Below are positions 1-8,110 of a stretch of 37,425 bases of DNA, in pieces (the first letter of the stretch is position 1; each line of letters opens with the position of its first letter). The notes beneath the pieces are model-generated. The model was not told where the DNA came from, searched no databases, and saw only the letters and a list, made by a program, of their open reading frames with translations. This DNA is from an uncultured Chromatiaceae bacterium. Its GTDB lineage: Bacteria > Pseudomonadota > Gammaproteobacteria > Enterobacterales > Alteromonadaceae. The position numbers and the translations under genes are program-made. Location: assembly GCA_937978655.1 (NCBI GenBank), contig CALJUX010000047.1, positions 1-37,425 on the forward strand, written 5' to 3'.

Positions 1-47
1 GATATGGTGATTCGTGACTGGAGTTCAGACGTGTGCTCTTCCGATCT
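1..47. other. Residual Illumina sequencing adapter (non-genomic)
   Basis: Positions 14-47 match the 34-nt Illumina TruSeq read-2 adapter, which begins GTGACTGGAGTTC and ends GCTCTTCCGATCT. The three bases at 1-3 (GAT) fit the end of the P7 arm, and 4-13 would then be a 10-nt sample index. Genomic sequence should begin at about position 48. This is an assembly or trimming artefact and not a biological feature. Confidence 0.96.
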
Positions 48-55
48 CGGACGAG

Positions 56-98
56 TAAATAAAGCCGGAGGCCCGCAAAGCCCCGGCTTTATTTATTT
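56..98. terminator. Rho-independent terminator-like hairpin
   Basis: A perfect 13-bp inverted repeat pairs 56-68 with 83-95. Its core is AAAGCCGG/CCGGCTTT with A/T-rich outer pairs, the loop is 14 nt, and more T residues follow. It could end a gene lost beyond the left edge or act in both directions. No gene that it would terminate is visible here. Confidence 0.6.
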
Positions 99-100
99 CT

Positions 101-139
101 GCAGGCATAATTGTTTCGATTCGAAACAATTATGCCTGC
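101..139. repeat. Perfect 39-nt palindrome (19-bp arms, 1-nt centre)
   Basis: Arm 101-119 (GCAGGCATAATTGTTTCGA) is the exact reverse complement of 121-139, with a single T at 120. No T tract follows, so it is not an ordinary terminator. It could be an operator or cruciform, or an artefact of the nearby contig end. The rest of 140-300 holds no gene I can support, apart from a weak promoter candidate. Confidence 0.85.
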
Positions 140-224
140 TCTGAAGACCCGACAAAATAGCGCCGGACAAGATATTGAATCTGTAGAAAAATCGACTGTC
201 GGCTCTGGCAAATGCGCTGATTTT

Positions 225-257
225 TTGACTGTGCTTTTTACGCATTAACGATATACT
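225..257 (+). promoter_or_regulatory. Weak candidate promoter for the diguanylate cyclase gene
   Basis: TTGACT (225-230) and TATACT (252-257) both resemble sigma-70 elements. The 21-bp spacing is too long for a normal pair, so only one of them may be used. The start codon at 301 lies 43 bases downstream of the -10 candidate. Confidence 0.25.
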
Positions 258-300
258 TAGCCCAGTCTTCATCGCCGCTACCGACGGGAACATCTTAGTC

Positions 301-1851
301 GTGGATTCCGAAAATTCTATTAAGCAACAACTGGCCAGCGCTGTAAAAGCCCGCAAACAGCTGGAAGATACTTATGAAAGCCAGTTCCAGATCCTGACCC
401 AATTTGTCGCTCGTCTGTCATTGGTCTGCAAAGGGATAGACGTGGAACTGGACAACCGGCTGGCACGCTTGCGCCAGCAACTGCACCAGGGCACTGATCT
501 GGAAAAATTGCTGCCGCAGATCGACGCCACCACCGAGCATCTGAAAACACTCGAAGCCCGGCAACAACAAGAAGTGCGCAAAGCGCAACTGACGATCAGC
601 GAAGCGGGTAAATTACTGCAAAAACAACGCGGTTTACCCAACCAGTTACGGCGTGACCTGCGGGATTTCCTGACCCGGGTTGAAGAGCCAGCGCCCACGA
701 TCCATGCCTATATTCCGCATTTGACCCACCTGACCGAACTGTATCAGCTGGCGCTCAATGCCAAACAAAATATGGATCTTGAAAACGTTTCCGACAGCGC
801 GCGTTATGATCGCATCTGCAGCCAGATCTCCATGGAACTGACCAATTTGCTCAGCGAACTGGCGTTTGAAGGCGCGCATGCCAAAGCCATCGACAGTATC
901 CGGCTGAGCCTGCTGGGCCCGCTTAGCATCGAAAAACTGCTGGAAGCCTGCCTGCGGACTATCGAAATCATCATTTCCAGCATCAACGAAGAGCGGCAAT
1001 CTGCGCAGCATTTTCTGCTGAAACTGAACGATGCACTGAACAGTGTGCAACATTCGCTGGTGTCGTCGCTGAAATCGACGAACAACATCCGCGAAAAAAT
1101 GGCGCAGCTCAATCAGCAAATTGAGCACCAGATCTCGGTATTAAGCCACGACACGCAATCCGCCACATCGCTGGAGCAATTACAGCTGCTGGTGACCGAC
1201 AAACTCAATACGCTGAGTAATTCGCTTAAAGACAAAGAAGCGCTTGAAAAACAAGAACGTGAGATCCTGTTGTCGTCGGTAAAAGAAATGGATACACGCC
1301 TGCGCGAGCTGGAGGAAGAAGCCAAGCAATTTAAAAAACGGCTGGCCGAACAGAAGTTCCGCAGCCTGCAGGATGCACTGACGGAATTGCCTAATCGCGC
1401 CGCCTTTGATGAACGTTATGAGCTGGAACTCAAGCGCAGCAGGCGTTATAACACCCCGCTGTCGATTGTACTGGCGGATGTGGACCACTTCAAAAACATC
1501 AACGACAGCTATGGCCACAGTGCGGGTGACAAAACCTTAAAAGTCATAGCCAGGGCGCTGAAGCAAAGCATGCGCGAAGCCGATTTTATCGCGCGTTACG
1601 GCGGCGAAGAGTTCATTTTATTGTTCCCGGAAACTCCGCTGGAGCAACTGGCAAACCCGTTAAATACACTGCGGGAAAAAATTAAACGCATCCCGTTTAA
1701 ATTCAAAGACACCAACGTCCCGATCACAATTTCATTCGGCGCGACCCAACTCAAGCCGACAGATGAAGGCCGTGAAGCATTTGATCGTGCCGACGAAGCC
1801 TTGTACGACGCTAAACGGCAAGGCCGTGATCAGGTCATTCTGAAACCCTGA
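301..1851 (+). CDS. GGDEF-domain diguanylate cyclase with long coiled-coil N-terminus
   Basis: This protein of 516 residues probably makes cyclic di-GMP from two GTP. The C-terminal GGDEF domain (about residues 350-516) carries GGEEF at 434-438. An RxxD inhibitory-site motif (READ, 425-428) sits exactly five residues upstream, so both catalysis and product feedback inhibition look intact. Residues 1-350 are strongly helical, rich in Leu, Gln and Glu, and have no membrane segment or signal peptide, which suggests a cytoplasmic coiled-coil dimerisation or sensor region of unknown input. Translation probably starts at a GTG, with GGGAA 10 bases upstream as a modest ribosome site. The next gene follows in the same direction 38 bases later. 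The enzyme class is clear, but the signal sensed is not. Confidence 0.93.
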   Translation: MDSENSIKQQLASAVKARKQLEDTYESQFQILTQFVARLSLVCKGIDVELDNRLARLRQQLHQGTDLEKLLPQIDATTEHLKTLEARQQQEVRKAQLTISEAGKLLQKQRGLPNQLRRDLRDFLTRVEEPAPTIHAYIPHLTHLTELYQLALNAKQNMDLENVSDSARYDRICSQISMELTNLLSELAFEGAHAKAIDSIRLSLLGPLSIEKLLEACLRTIEIIISSINEERQSAQHFLLKLNDALNSVQHSLVSSLKSTNNIREKMAQLNQQIEHQISVLSHDTQSATSLEQLQLLVTDKLNTLSNSLKDKEALEKQEREILLSSVKEMDTRLRELEEEAKQFKKRLAEQKFRSLQDALTELPNRAAFDERYELELKRSRRYNTPLSIVLADVDHFKNINDSYGHSAGDKTLKVIARALKQSMREADFIARYGGEEFILLFPETPLEQLANPLNTLREKIKRIPFKFKDTNVPITISFGATQLKPTDEGREAFDRADEALYDAKRQGRDQVILKP

Positions 1852-1889
1852 GTCTTATCTGTGTTCCTGTGCAGTTCAAGGAGAGCCCG

Positions 1890-3248
1890 ATGCATGTACA
1901 GTTAAACCCGTTAGGCGCGATGGATTTGTTGTCGCAGCTGGAAGTTGATCAGCTGAAGCAACATGCGCACAGTGAAACCTTTAAATTATTCCGCAATTGT
2001 TGCCTGGCCGTGCTCAATGTCGGCAGCCATACCGACAGCTCCGCTGAAATTTATGACCAATATAAAGATTTTGCCGTCAATCTGGTGGCACGCGAGCGCG
2101 GCATTAAAATTGAACTGTTTAACCCGCCAGCCAGCGCTTTTGTCGATGGTGAACTGATTAAAGGTATTCACGAGCATTTATTTGCCGTGCTGCGGGACAT
2201 CCTGTTTTACCACACCCGCCTGGGTGCCGACGAGAAACGGCTGGACCTGCACAACAGCGAGCACATTACTCACACAGTCTTTGACATTCTGCGTAATGCG
2301 CAGGTGATAGCACCCGGCGCAACGCCGAATATGATCGTGTGCTGGGGTGGACATTCGATTAACGAAACCGAATATAAGTACACCAAAGAAGTCGGCTATC
2401 AACTTGGGCTGCGCGGCCTGGACATCTGTACCGGTTGTGGCCCTGGCGCGATGAAAGGCCCGATGAAAGGCGCCACTATCGGTCATGCGAAGCAACGCAT
2501 CAGTCACGGCCGTTATCTGGGGCTGACCGAGCCAAGCATCATTGCCGCCGAACCACCCAATCCAATTGTCAACGAGCTGGTGATCCTGCCGGATATCGAA
2601 AAACGGCTGGAGGCTTTTGTCCGCAGCGCCCACGGCATCATTATTTTCCCGGGCGGTGCCGGCACGGCCGAAGAGCTGCTGTATTTACTGGGGATCATGT
2701 TGCATCAGGATAACCGCCAGCAGGTTTTACCGGTGATCCTGACCGGTCCCAAGCAAAGCGCGGCATACTTTACCGAACTGAGCCGGTTTATTGAAAAGAC
2801 CCTGGGCAAAGAGGCGCTCAGTCTGTTTGAGGTGATTATTGATGATCCGGTTGCTGTCGCGCAGAAACTGAAACAAGGCTGTCAGCAGGTAAGACAATTC
2901 CGCAAATCGGTTGGTGATGCCTATCATTTCAACTGGACCTTACAGATTGACGACGATTTCCAGCATCCTTTTGCGCCGACACACCAAAATATGGCCAGCC
3001 TCGATTTGCATCTGAACCAGGATAAAGCCCGCCTGGCGGCGAACCTGCGCCGGGCTTTTTCCGGGATCGTTGCCGGTAATGTCAAAGACGAAGGCATTAG
3101 AGCCATTGCGCAACACGGGCCTTTTATTCTGTCTGGCGAACCGGTGCTGATGGAAATGATGGACAACTTGCTGGAGGCTTTTGTAGCGCAGGGACGGATG
3201 AAACTGCCGGGCAGTAAATACACGCCGTGTTATCAAATCAGCCGCTGA
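1890..3248 (+). CDS. ppnN: Pyrimidine/purine nucleotide 5'-monophosphate nucleosidase PpnN (YgdH)
   Basis: PpnN hydrolyses nucleoside monophosphates to free base plus ribose 5-phosphate and in E. coli is regulated by (p)ppGpp. The 452-residue product closely follows E. coli YgdH throughout, with the opening PLGAMDLLSQLEVD, then CWGGHSINE, CTGCGPGAM, and the LOG-type signature PGGAGTAEELLY in the central Rossmann domain. It ends in the conserved KLPGSKYTPCY. The reading frame is open from 1869, but the ATG at 1890 is preferred: AAGGAG lies 6 bases upstream and the resulting N-terminus aligns with the E. coli protein. A clear terminator follows. Confidence 0.95.
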   Translation: MHVQLNPLGAMDLLSQLEVDQLKQHAHSETFKLFRNCCLAVLNVGSHTDSSAEIYDQYKDFAVNLVARERGIKIELFNPPASAFVDGELIKGIHEHLFAVLRDILFYHTRLGADEKRLDLHNSEHITHTVFDILRNAQVIAPGATPNMIVCWGGHSINETEYKYTKEVGYQLGLRGLDICTGCGPGAMKGPMKGATIGHAKQRISHGRYLGLTEPSIIAAEPPNPIVNELVILPDIEKRLEAFVRSAHGIIIFPGGAGTAEELLYLLGIMLHQDNRQQVLPVILTGPKQSAAYFTELSRFIEKTLGKEALSLFEVIIDDPVAVAQKLKQGCQQVRQFRKSVGDAYHFNWTLQIDDDFQHPFAPTHQNMASLDLHLNQDKARLAANLRRAFSGIVAGNVKDEGIRAIAQHGPFILSGEPVLMEMMDNLLEAFVAQGRMKLPGSKYTPCYQISR

Positions 3249-3278
3249 ACCGCCGGTCTGTCGTCCTGAACTCTCTCC

Positions 3279-3310
3279 CCGGCGCTTAAATGCGCCGGCG
3301 TTATTTTGTT
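3279..3310 (+). terminator. Rho-independent terminator after ppnN
   Basis: Stem CCGGCGC/GCGCCGG (3279-3285 with 3292-3298) has a 6-nt loop and is followed by a T-rich run. It sits 31 bases after the ppnN stop codon. Confidence 0.8.
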
Positions 3311-3444
3311 CAGGGTATAGTCTGTTGCACCCTGCAACAAAATAATTGGCAGAATTTTTGTATAAGAACAGACCCGATGAAAACTAAAACGCCGGAATTA
3401 TGCTTCTGCTACAACCTTTGCTGCCCGCCTCTGCCGGAGTTGCA

Positions 3445-3846
3445 ATGAAAAAAAACCTGAAGATAGTACTGCTGAGCACCGTCTTACTGGCCATCTATCC
3501 ATTGGCCACCTGGACCGCGTTACATTGGTATCAAGACGATCCGGCGGACATGACCTGGACCGACAGGGAAGCGTACAACCGGAAATTTATCAATAGCTTA
3601 AATACAAATTCAGCCATGCAGCAGGATCAGATCCAACAAAAACTTGGCGGACCCGATATCTCTGAAGCGCATCAACACGGCACAGAATTGTATCAACTGG
3701 CTTACTACCGGACCCAACGTGATATCTCGGACGGGATCACGACCAAAGCAGAATGTACGGCACTACTGTATCTGAACCGCCGCCTTATCGCGGTCGGAGA
3801 CCTGGCACAGCAACAGTTCCAACAATCCAAGTCTGTCCGGCCCTGA
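3445..3846 (+). CDS. DUF3192 family membrane-anchored or exported protein
   Basis: This 133-residue protein has an N-terminal hydrophobic helix (about residues 5-25) after MKKN, which is either an uncleaved anchor or a signal peptide. The soluble part contains NRKFINSLN, a KLGGPD turn, a YRTQRDISDGITTKAECT stretch and a final LIAVGD. These are the hallmarks I associate with DUF3192, a family of unknown function common in Alteromonadales and Vibrionales. The ATG at 3445 is chosen over an upstream in-frame start at 3400 because GGAG lies 5 bases before it. The following gene begins only 5 bases after the stop, so the two are probably co-transcribed. A 15-nt inverted repeat, GTTGCA-CCC-TGCAAC, lies upstream at 3324-3338. 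Confidence 0.75.
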   Translation: MKKNLKIVLLSTVLLAIYPLATWTALHWYQDDPADMTWTDREAYNRKFINSLNTNSAMQQDQIQQKLGGPDISEAHQHGTELYQLAYYRTQRDISDGITTKAECTALLYLNRRLIAVGDLAQQQFQQSKSVRP

Positions 3847-3851
3847 ACACG

Positions 3852-5531
3852 ATGAACAGCGCAGTACAGCAACTGAATAGCCTGTACCAGTATCTCGACC
3901 GTCTGTACGCGCAAGCGCCCGGGCTTGCGACATCCGGGCGCCTGCAGCTGGCCTGTGAACAAATTGCGCCAAAACTTTGTCAGCTGTACCTGCAGCAACC
4001 AGCCCTGTTGCAGGCGCAGTTATCTTTGTCATCAGCCAGCCATTCAGCGCAAGCCAACCTGGCGTTGAAACAAGCCGTCGTGATCCTGGCGCTCGGCGCC
4101 AATGGCCGCTGGCCGCAATCACTGCAGGAACAGTTGCTCAGCGCCGGCATCGCCAGTCTGATTGCGCTGAATGCCGGGATGTTCAGCGTCGACGATGCCG
4201 ACCCGCAGCAGCTGCGCGATCCCTGGCAGCTGGCAGTTCGCGGCCATCAAACGCATTTACCTGCCGTCTGGCTGCAATTATTTGCCAGTTGCTGTCGTTT
4301 ACGTCAGCAGGCGCCTGTGTGGCAGCAAGATCCGCTGGCCGCAGTATTGGTGCTGGCGTACCAGCTGACCCTGCCGCTGGTCCAGAGCACCACGGCCAGC
4401 AAAGTGGGATTCGAAACGGTATTTCGCCAGCGTTGGCGCCAATCAGCCGGCATCAGCCAGTCATTACTGCAACTGCTCAGTGGCAGCGGCGCCAGCCTGC
4501 ATCAGCTCGGGCGCTTTTGTACTGACAGCATTGGCGCTGTGGCATTTATCACCGAGGCGGAGCCGGCGCTGTGCGGTTATCTGTTTGATCTCAACTTGAA
4601 AAGTCTGAGCCCCGATCCGGTCGAACTGACCGGTTCCGGCATGCAGCTGTTGCCGCCACGGATGTGCCGGGATCCGGCCTGGCTTACATTGCTGGTCAGA
4701 CAGGCGCGTGATCTGCTGGAAACAGCAGATCCAGAGCCGATGTCTTTACCGCTGATCCAGCAGTTAGATCCCAACTGGCCAATCAGCCGGCAAGTGACCT
4801 TTTTGCAGCAACGGCCTGAGTTCTGTCAGCTGCTATGCCAAGCGGCGGCCAGCCTGAGCCGCCAGCCAGCGCAAATTACCGAACTGCGCCATGCCCTGGC
4901 GCTGATTGGCACCGAGCAGTTGCCGGCCTTGTTACGTTTGTCCTGGCTGAATCAGCAAATTGTTTTATGCGCCCAGCCGTGGCAACACTGGTTCAGCCAG
5001 CTCGAACAGTTGTTCTGTCAGGCGCTGCAATGCCTCGCCGGACTGACAAAAACCACCGAACTTAGCCACAATCAGGCAAAACTGATCGCCGCCAGTTTTA
5101 ATCTGCAGCTACAGCAACATGAAGAATTGCGCCATCAGCCGCTGCACCGCGCCGGCCGCCAGACGCAGTCCATCGCCACCGCCTGCCGTCAGCTGTTGTG
5201 GCAGGATCACGACATTCTGCGGCAGATCGCGCAGTTACTCGCCGCAACCGGTGCCCCGATGTTGTGGCAGGATGCGGTCATGCAATTTCGCAGCGTACCG
5301 GGCATACAGGCAGATTACAGTCAGCAGCAAAGCGCACAATTATTGTTGCAGCTCGCCTGGTTACTGACAGAATTGCATTTTTTTGGCGCAGTATCGCCGC
5401 AGCTCCAGCCGGACATTTTGTATAAAAATGCCCGACATGCGCTTGATTTACCTGCAATATCTTTGTCGCAATGCGCCGATTTGCTGTTACAGCACAGCAG
5501 TGCATACTGGCCCATTCAGCCTCAAATGTAG
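3852..5531 (+). CDS. Hypothetical protein, possibly degenerate HDOD-like
   Basis: This 559-residue protein is not confidently recognised. It is extremely rich in Leu, Gln and Ala, almost entirely helical by composition, and has no signal peptide or transmembrane helix. Around residues 315-375 a segment reading RQVTFLQQRPEF and then TELRHALALIGTEQLPALL resembles the helical core of HDOD signal-output domains, but no HD metal motif is visible, so this is a tentative reading. The ATG at 3852 is chosen because it directly follows the DUF3192 stop. The reading frame is open further upstream (from 3753), but that part overlaps the DUF3192 gene. Translational coupling with DUF3192 is likely. Confidence 0.7.
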   Translation: MNSAVQQLNSLYQYLDRLYAQAPGLATSGRLQLACEQIAPKLCQLYLQQPALLQAQLSLSSASHSAQANLALKQAVVILALGANGRWPQSLQEQLLSAGIASLIALNAGMFSVDDADPQQLRDPWQLAVRGHQTHLPAVWLQLFASCCRLRQQAPVWQQDPLAAVLVLAYQLTLPLVQSTTASKVGFETVFRQRWRQSAGISQSLLQLLSGSGASLHQLGRFCTDSIGAVAFITEAEPALCGYLFDLNLKSLSPDPVELTGSGMQLLPPRMCRDPAWLTLLVRQARDLLETADPEPMSLPLIQQLDPNWPISRQVTFLQQRPEFCQLLCQAAASLSRQPAQITELRHALALIGTEQLPALLRLSWLNQQIVLCAQPWQHWFSQLEQLFCQALQCLAGLTKTTELSHNQAKLIAASFNLQLQQHEELRHQPLHRAGRQTQSIATACRQLLWQDHDILRQIAQLLAATGAPMLWQDAVMQFRSVPGIQADYSQQQSAQLLLQLAWLLTELHFFGAVSPQLQPDILYKNARHALDLPAISLSQCADLLLQHSSAYWPIQPQM

Positions 5532-5599
5532 TTTCCTTTCATCATTTTCCGCTATACCCACTATTTCCTGCACTTATAGTGCTTCCGCCGAACCATTCT

Positions 5600-5627
5600 G
5601 GTAACGAATGACGAAAACTGCTATAGT
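5600..5627 (+). promoter_or_regulatory. Extended -10 promoter candidate for isocitrate dehydrogenase
   Basis: TGCTATAGT (5619-5627) is a good extended -10 element. The -35 region near 5600 is weak. It lies about 100 bases upstream of the start codon. Confidence 0.45.
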
Positions 5628-5725
5628 CGCGCCGTTGCCGTCGGAGCTAAGACATCAGACCAGAAGCGTACAAAACGCCCGGTTCCGGCAGTCTGTTTCA
5701 GCCAAATCCACCACGAAGGATATCT

Positions 5726-6733
5726 ATGAGCGCACAAATTATTACTGTCATCAAAGGCGATGGCATTGGTCCGAGCATTGTTGATGCGGCCATTGCCATT
5801 CTGGATAAAGTGGGCTGCAATTTTCAGTATGAATATGTTGATGCCGGCCTGACCGCACTGGAGAAAACCGGCGAGTTGCTGCCACAAGCCACGCTGGATG
5901 CCATTGCCCGCAATAAAATCACCTTAAAAGGCCCGCTGACCACGCCGGTCGGTGAAGGCTTCACGTCCATCAACGTGACGTTGCGCAAAAAATTTAATCT
6001 GTACTCGAACGTCCGGCCGGTGATTTCTTTTAAAGGCACTAAAGCGCGTTATGAGAATATCGATATCATCACAGTGCGTGAAAACACCGAAGGCATGTAC
6101 TCAGGTGCTGGTCAGGTTGTCAAAAACGACGGTGAATTAGCGGAAGCGATGAGTATTGTGACGCGTGAAGGTTCCGCGCGCATCGTTGAGTTTGCTTTTG
6201 AACTGGCGCGCCGCGAACAACGCAAAAAAGTCACTATTGTGCATAAAGCCAATATCCTGAAGTCCACATCAGGTTTGTTCCTCAAAACCGCCCGCGAAGT
6301 AGCAGCCCGTTACCCGGACATTCAGACCGTGGAAATGATTGTCGACAACGCCTGTATGCAGCTGGTGATGAATCCGCAGCAGTTTGACGTCATCGTCACC
6401 ACCAACCTGTTTGGCGATATCTTGTCCGACCTCTGTGCCGGTCTGGTCGGTGGTCTGGGCATGGCGCCGGGCGCCAATATCGGCAAAGACTGCGCCATTT
6501 TTGAAGCCGTACACGGCAGTGCGCCAGACATCGCCGGTAAAAACCTGGCGAATCCAAGCTCAGTGATCCTGGCGTCGATCCAGATGCTGGAATACCTCGG
6601 TATGAAAGACCAGGCGCAGCGTATTCTGGCGGCAGTCACCGACGTGATCGCGAGCGGTGACCGCACCACCCGTGACCTCGGCGGTACACACGGCACCACA
6701 GATTTTACTCAGGCCGTGTTGGAACGCCTCTGA
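5726..6733 (+). CDS. NAD-dependent isocitrate dehydrogenase
   Basis: The product oxidatively decarboxylates isocitrate to 2-oxoglutarate in the TCA cycle. Its 335 residues match the short, NAD-type branch of the isocitrate/isopropylmalate dehydrogenase family, with the N-terminal GDGIGP. Substrate-loop residues occur in TPVGEGFTSINVTLRK, and the catalytic tyrosine region is RENTEGMYSG. The metal-binding aspartates are in VDNACMQLV and in NLFGDILSDLCAGLVGG, and GSAPDIAGK and GGTHGTTDF follow. IcdA-type NADP enzymes are about 80 residues longer. A homoisocitrate or isopropylmalate dehydrogenase is a less likely alternative, because no leucine genes are adjacent. AAGGA lies 5 bases before the ATG. 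It is a single-gene unit with its own terminator. Confidence 0.9.
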   Translation: MSAQIITVIKGDGIGPSIVDAAIAILDKVGCNFQYEYVDAGLTALEKTGELLPQATLDAIARNKITLKGPLTTPVGEGFTSINVTLRKKFNLYSNVRPVISFKGTKARYENIDIITVRENTEGMYSGAGQVVKNDGELAEAMSIVTREGSARIVEFAFELARREQRKKVTIVHKANILKSTSGLFLKTAREVAARYPDIQTVEMIVDNACMQLVMNPQQFDVIVTTNLFGDILSDLCAGLVGGLGMAPGANIGKDCAIFEAVHGSAPDIAGKNLANPSSVILASIQMLEYLGMKDQAQRILAAVTDVIASGDRTTRDLGGTHGTTDFTQAVLERL

Positions 6734-6765
6734 GCACCATCTGACTGAGTACTATCGAATTGAGC

Positions 6766-6791
6766 AAGGCTGCCCGCGGGCAGCCTTTTTT
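6766..6791 (+). terminator. Rho-independent terminator after isocitrate dehydrogenase
   Basis: A strong stem AAGGCTGCCC/GGGCAGCCTT with a minimal loop is followed by a T run, 33 bases after the stop codon. Confidence 0.9.
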
Positions 6792-6898
6792 GTCGCAAAT
6801 TTATGGCCAATCATAGCGAAGGCTGATTTACCGCAAACTGCTGAAACTTTGCTATGGTAGATTCTGCAACAGCCACAATCAGTTAGCGGGAGTCCGGC

Positions 6899-8110
6899 AT
6901 GGATTGGTTTTCAAGTCTGTATACCTCGGTAGAGCGTACGTTTTTTAACAGTCTCAGCAAAAAAATCATCGGCAATATTGGTTTTCTGACCATTATTTTC
7001 TGGCTGGCGCTGTATTTCGCTTATCCGGATACCGGCGGTGCCAGCAGCGCCTGGTGGACTACGCTGCTGCTTGGCACCGGTGCCTTTCTGTTTACTATCG
7101 GTTATCTGATTTATCTGATTGTGCGGCCAGTGCAGGCGCTGGTACAGGCCCTGCAAAAAGCCAATCAGAACGGTACCGATCTCAATCACCGTCTGCCGGC
7201 CTTTACTTACGATGAATTCCGCACTTTGTCCGAAGAATACAATCAGTTTGTCGGTCAACTGGCCGGACTGTTGACGCAGTTGCATCATCAGGCACAGCAC
7301 ACGCACCAGATTAATGAGCAGGTCAGTGTCGCCGTCAAAACCACCCGGTCCCACTTGCAGGCGACCGAGCAGCGCAGCGAAAAGATCCGCAGTGAAAGCG
7401 ACCATGTACTGGACCAGCTGGCAGCGATTGTCAGCACCGGCGATCAAATGAATCAGGTAGCACAAACCACCGTGATCAAAGCCGAAAGTGCCAGCAGCGG
7501 CATGGGGGCGATCTCCGCGCAGTTGTCAGGCATAGTGCAATTGCTCGAGACCTTCGGCGCCACCGTCGAAGGCTTGCAAAAAAATTCGGAAAATGTCCGG
7601 CAGATCCTGCAGATGGTAGAAAACTTTTCCGATCAGACGAATTTACTGGCATTAAATGCCGCCATTGAGGCTGCCCGGGCCGGCGATGCCGGCCGCGGTT
7701 TTGCGGTCGTTGCTGATGAAGTGCGGACACTGGCTGCTAAAGTAAATGAAGCCACCCGGCAAATCTCCGGATTCCTCAATGATATGGAACGACTGGTGCG
7801 TGACACCCGTGCCGAATCTGAACGCTTGAATGAACAGGCCGGTCAGGCACAACAGTCGATTGGCGCCACCGCCGGTGACTTCGCCCAGCTGCAACAACAG
7901 CTTAGTCAGGCGAAACAAGGCGTGCAGCAAATTACCGGCTCAGTGCTGGACCTTGAACGCAGTTACCAGCAAACCCATCAGCATTTAAGTGCGATCGAAC
8001 AAGGCACCACCGATGCTTATCAGCAGATGTCGTCAATTGAAACCGCCGGTCAGACTTTATTAAAAGCCACCGCAGAAACCCAACAACAGCTCGGCCGATT
8101 TGCACATTAA
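6899..8110 (+). CDS. Methyl-accepting chemotaxis protein with minimal periplasmic loop
   Basis: This is a chemoreceptor of 403 residues. Two membrane helices (about residues 21-43 and 55-78) are separated by only about 12 residues, so there is no periplasmic ligand-binding domain. A HAMP-like linker (about 79-135) follows, then a long coiled coil. The conserved kinase-control hairpin (about 240-282) reads NLLALNAAIEAARAGDAGRGFAVVADEVR. No NWETF-type CheR-docking tail is present. The input is therefore likely intracellular or membrane-borne (energy state, partner protein), as in other receptors of this layout. CGGGAG lies 6 bases before the ATG, and a TGCTATGGT extended -10 is at 6850-6858. 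The stop overlaps the stop of the convergent nhaR. Confidence 0.93.
   Translation: MDWFSSLYTSVERTFFNSLSKKIIGNIGFLTIIFWLALYFAYPDTGGASSAWWTTLLLGTGAFLFTIGYLIYLIVRPVQALVQALQKANQNGTDLNHRLPAFTYDEFRTLSEEYNQFVGQLAGLLTQLHHQAQHTHQINEQVSVAVKTTRSHLQATEQRSEKIRSESDHVLDQLAAIVSTGDQMNQVAQTTVIKAESASSGMGAISAQLSGIVQLLETFGATVEGLQKNSENVRQILQMVENFSDQTNLLALNAAIEAARAGDAGRGFAVVADEVRTLAAKVNEATRQISGFLNDMERLVRDTRAESERLNEQAGQAQQSIGATAGDFAQLQQQLSQAKQGVQQITGSVLDLERSYQQTHQHLSAIEQGTTDAYQQMSSIETAGQTLLKATAETQQQLGRFAH

Noticed and set aside
93..356. Open frame of 87 codons on the minus strand
   Set aside because: It spans the perfect palindrome and overlaps the cyclase start. No ribosome site or protein-like pattern is seen, and the reverse-strand reading is explained by the cyclase gene.
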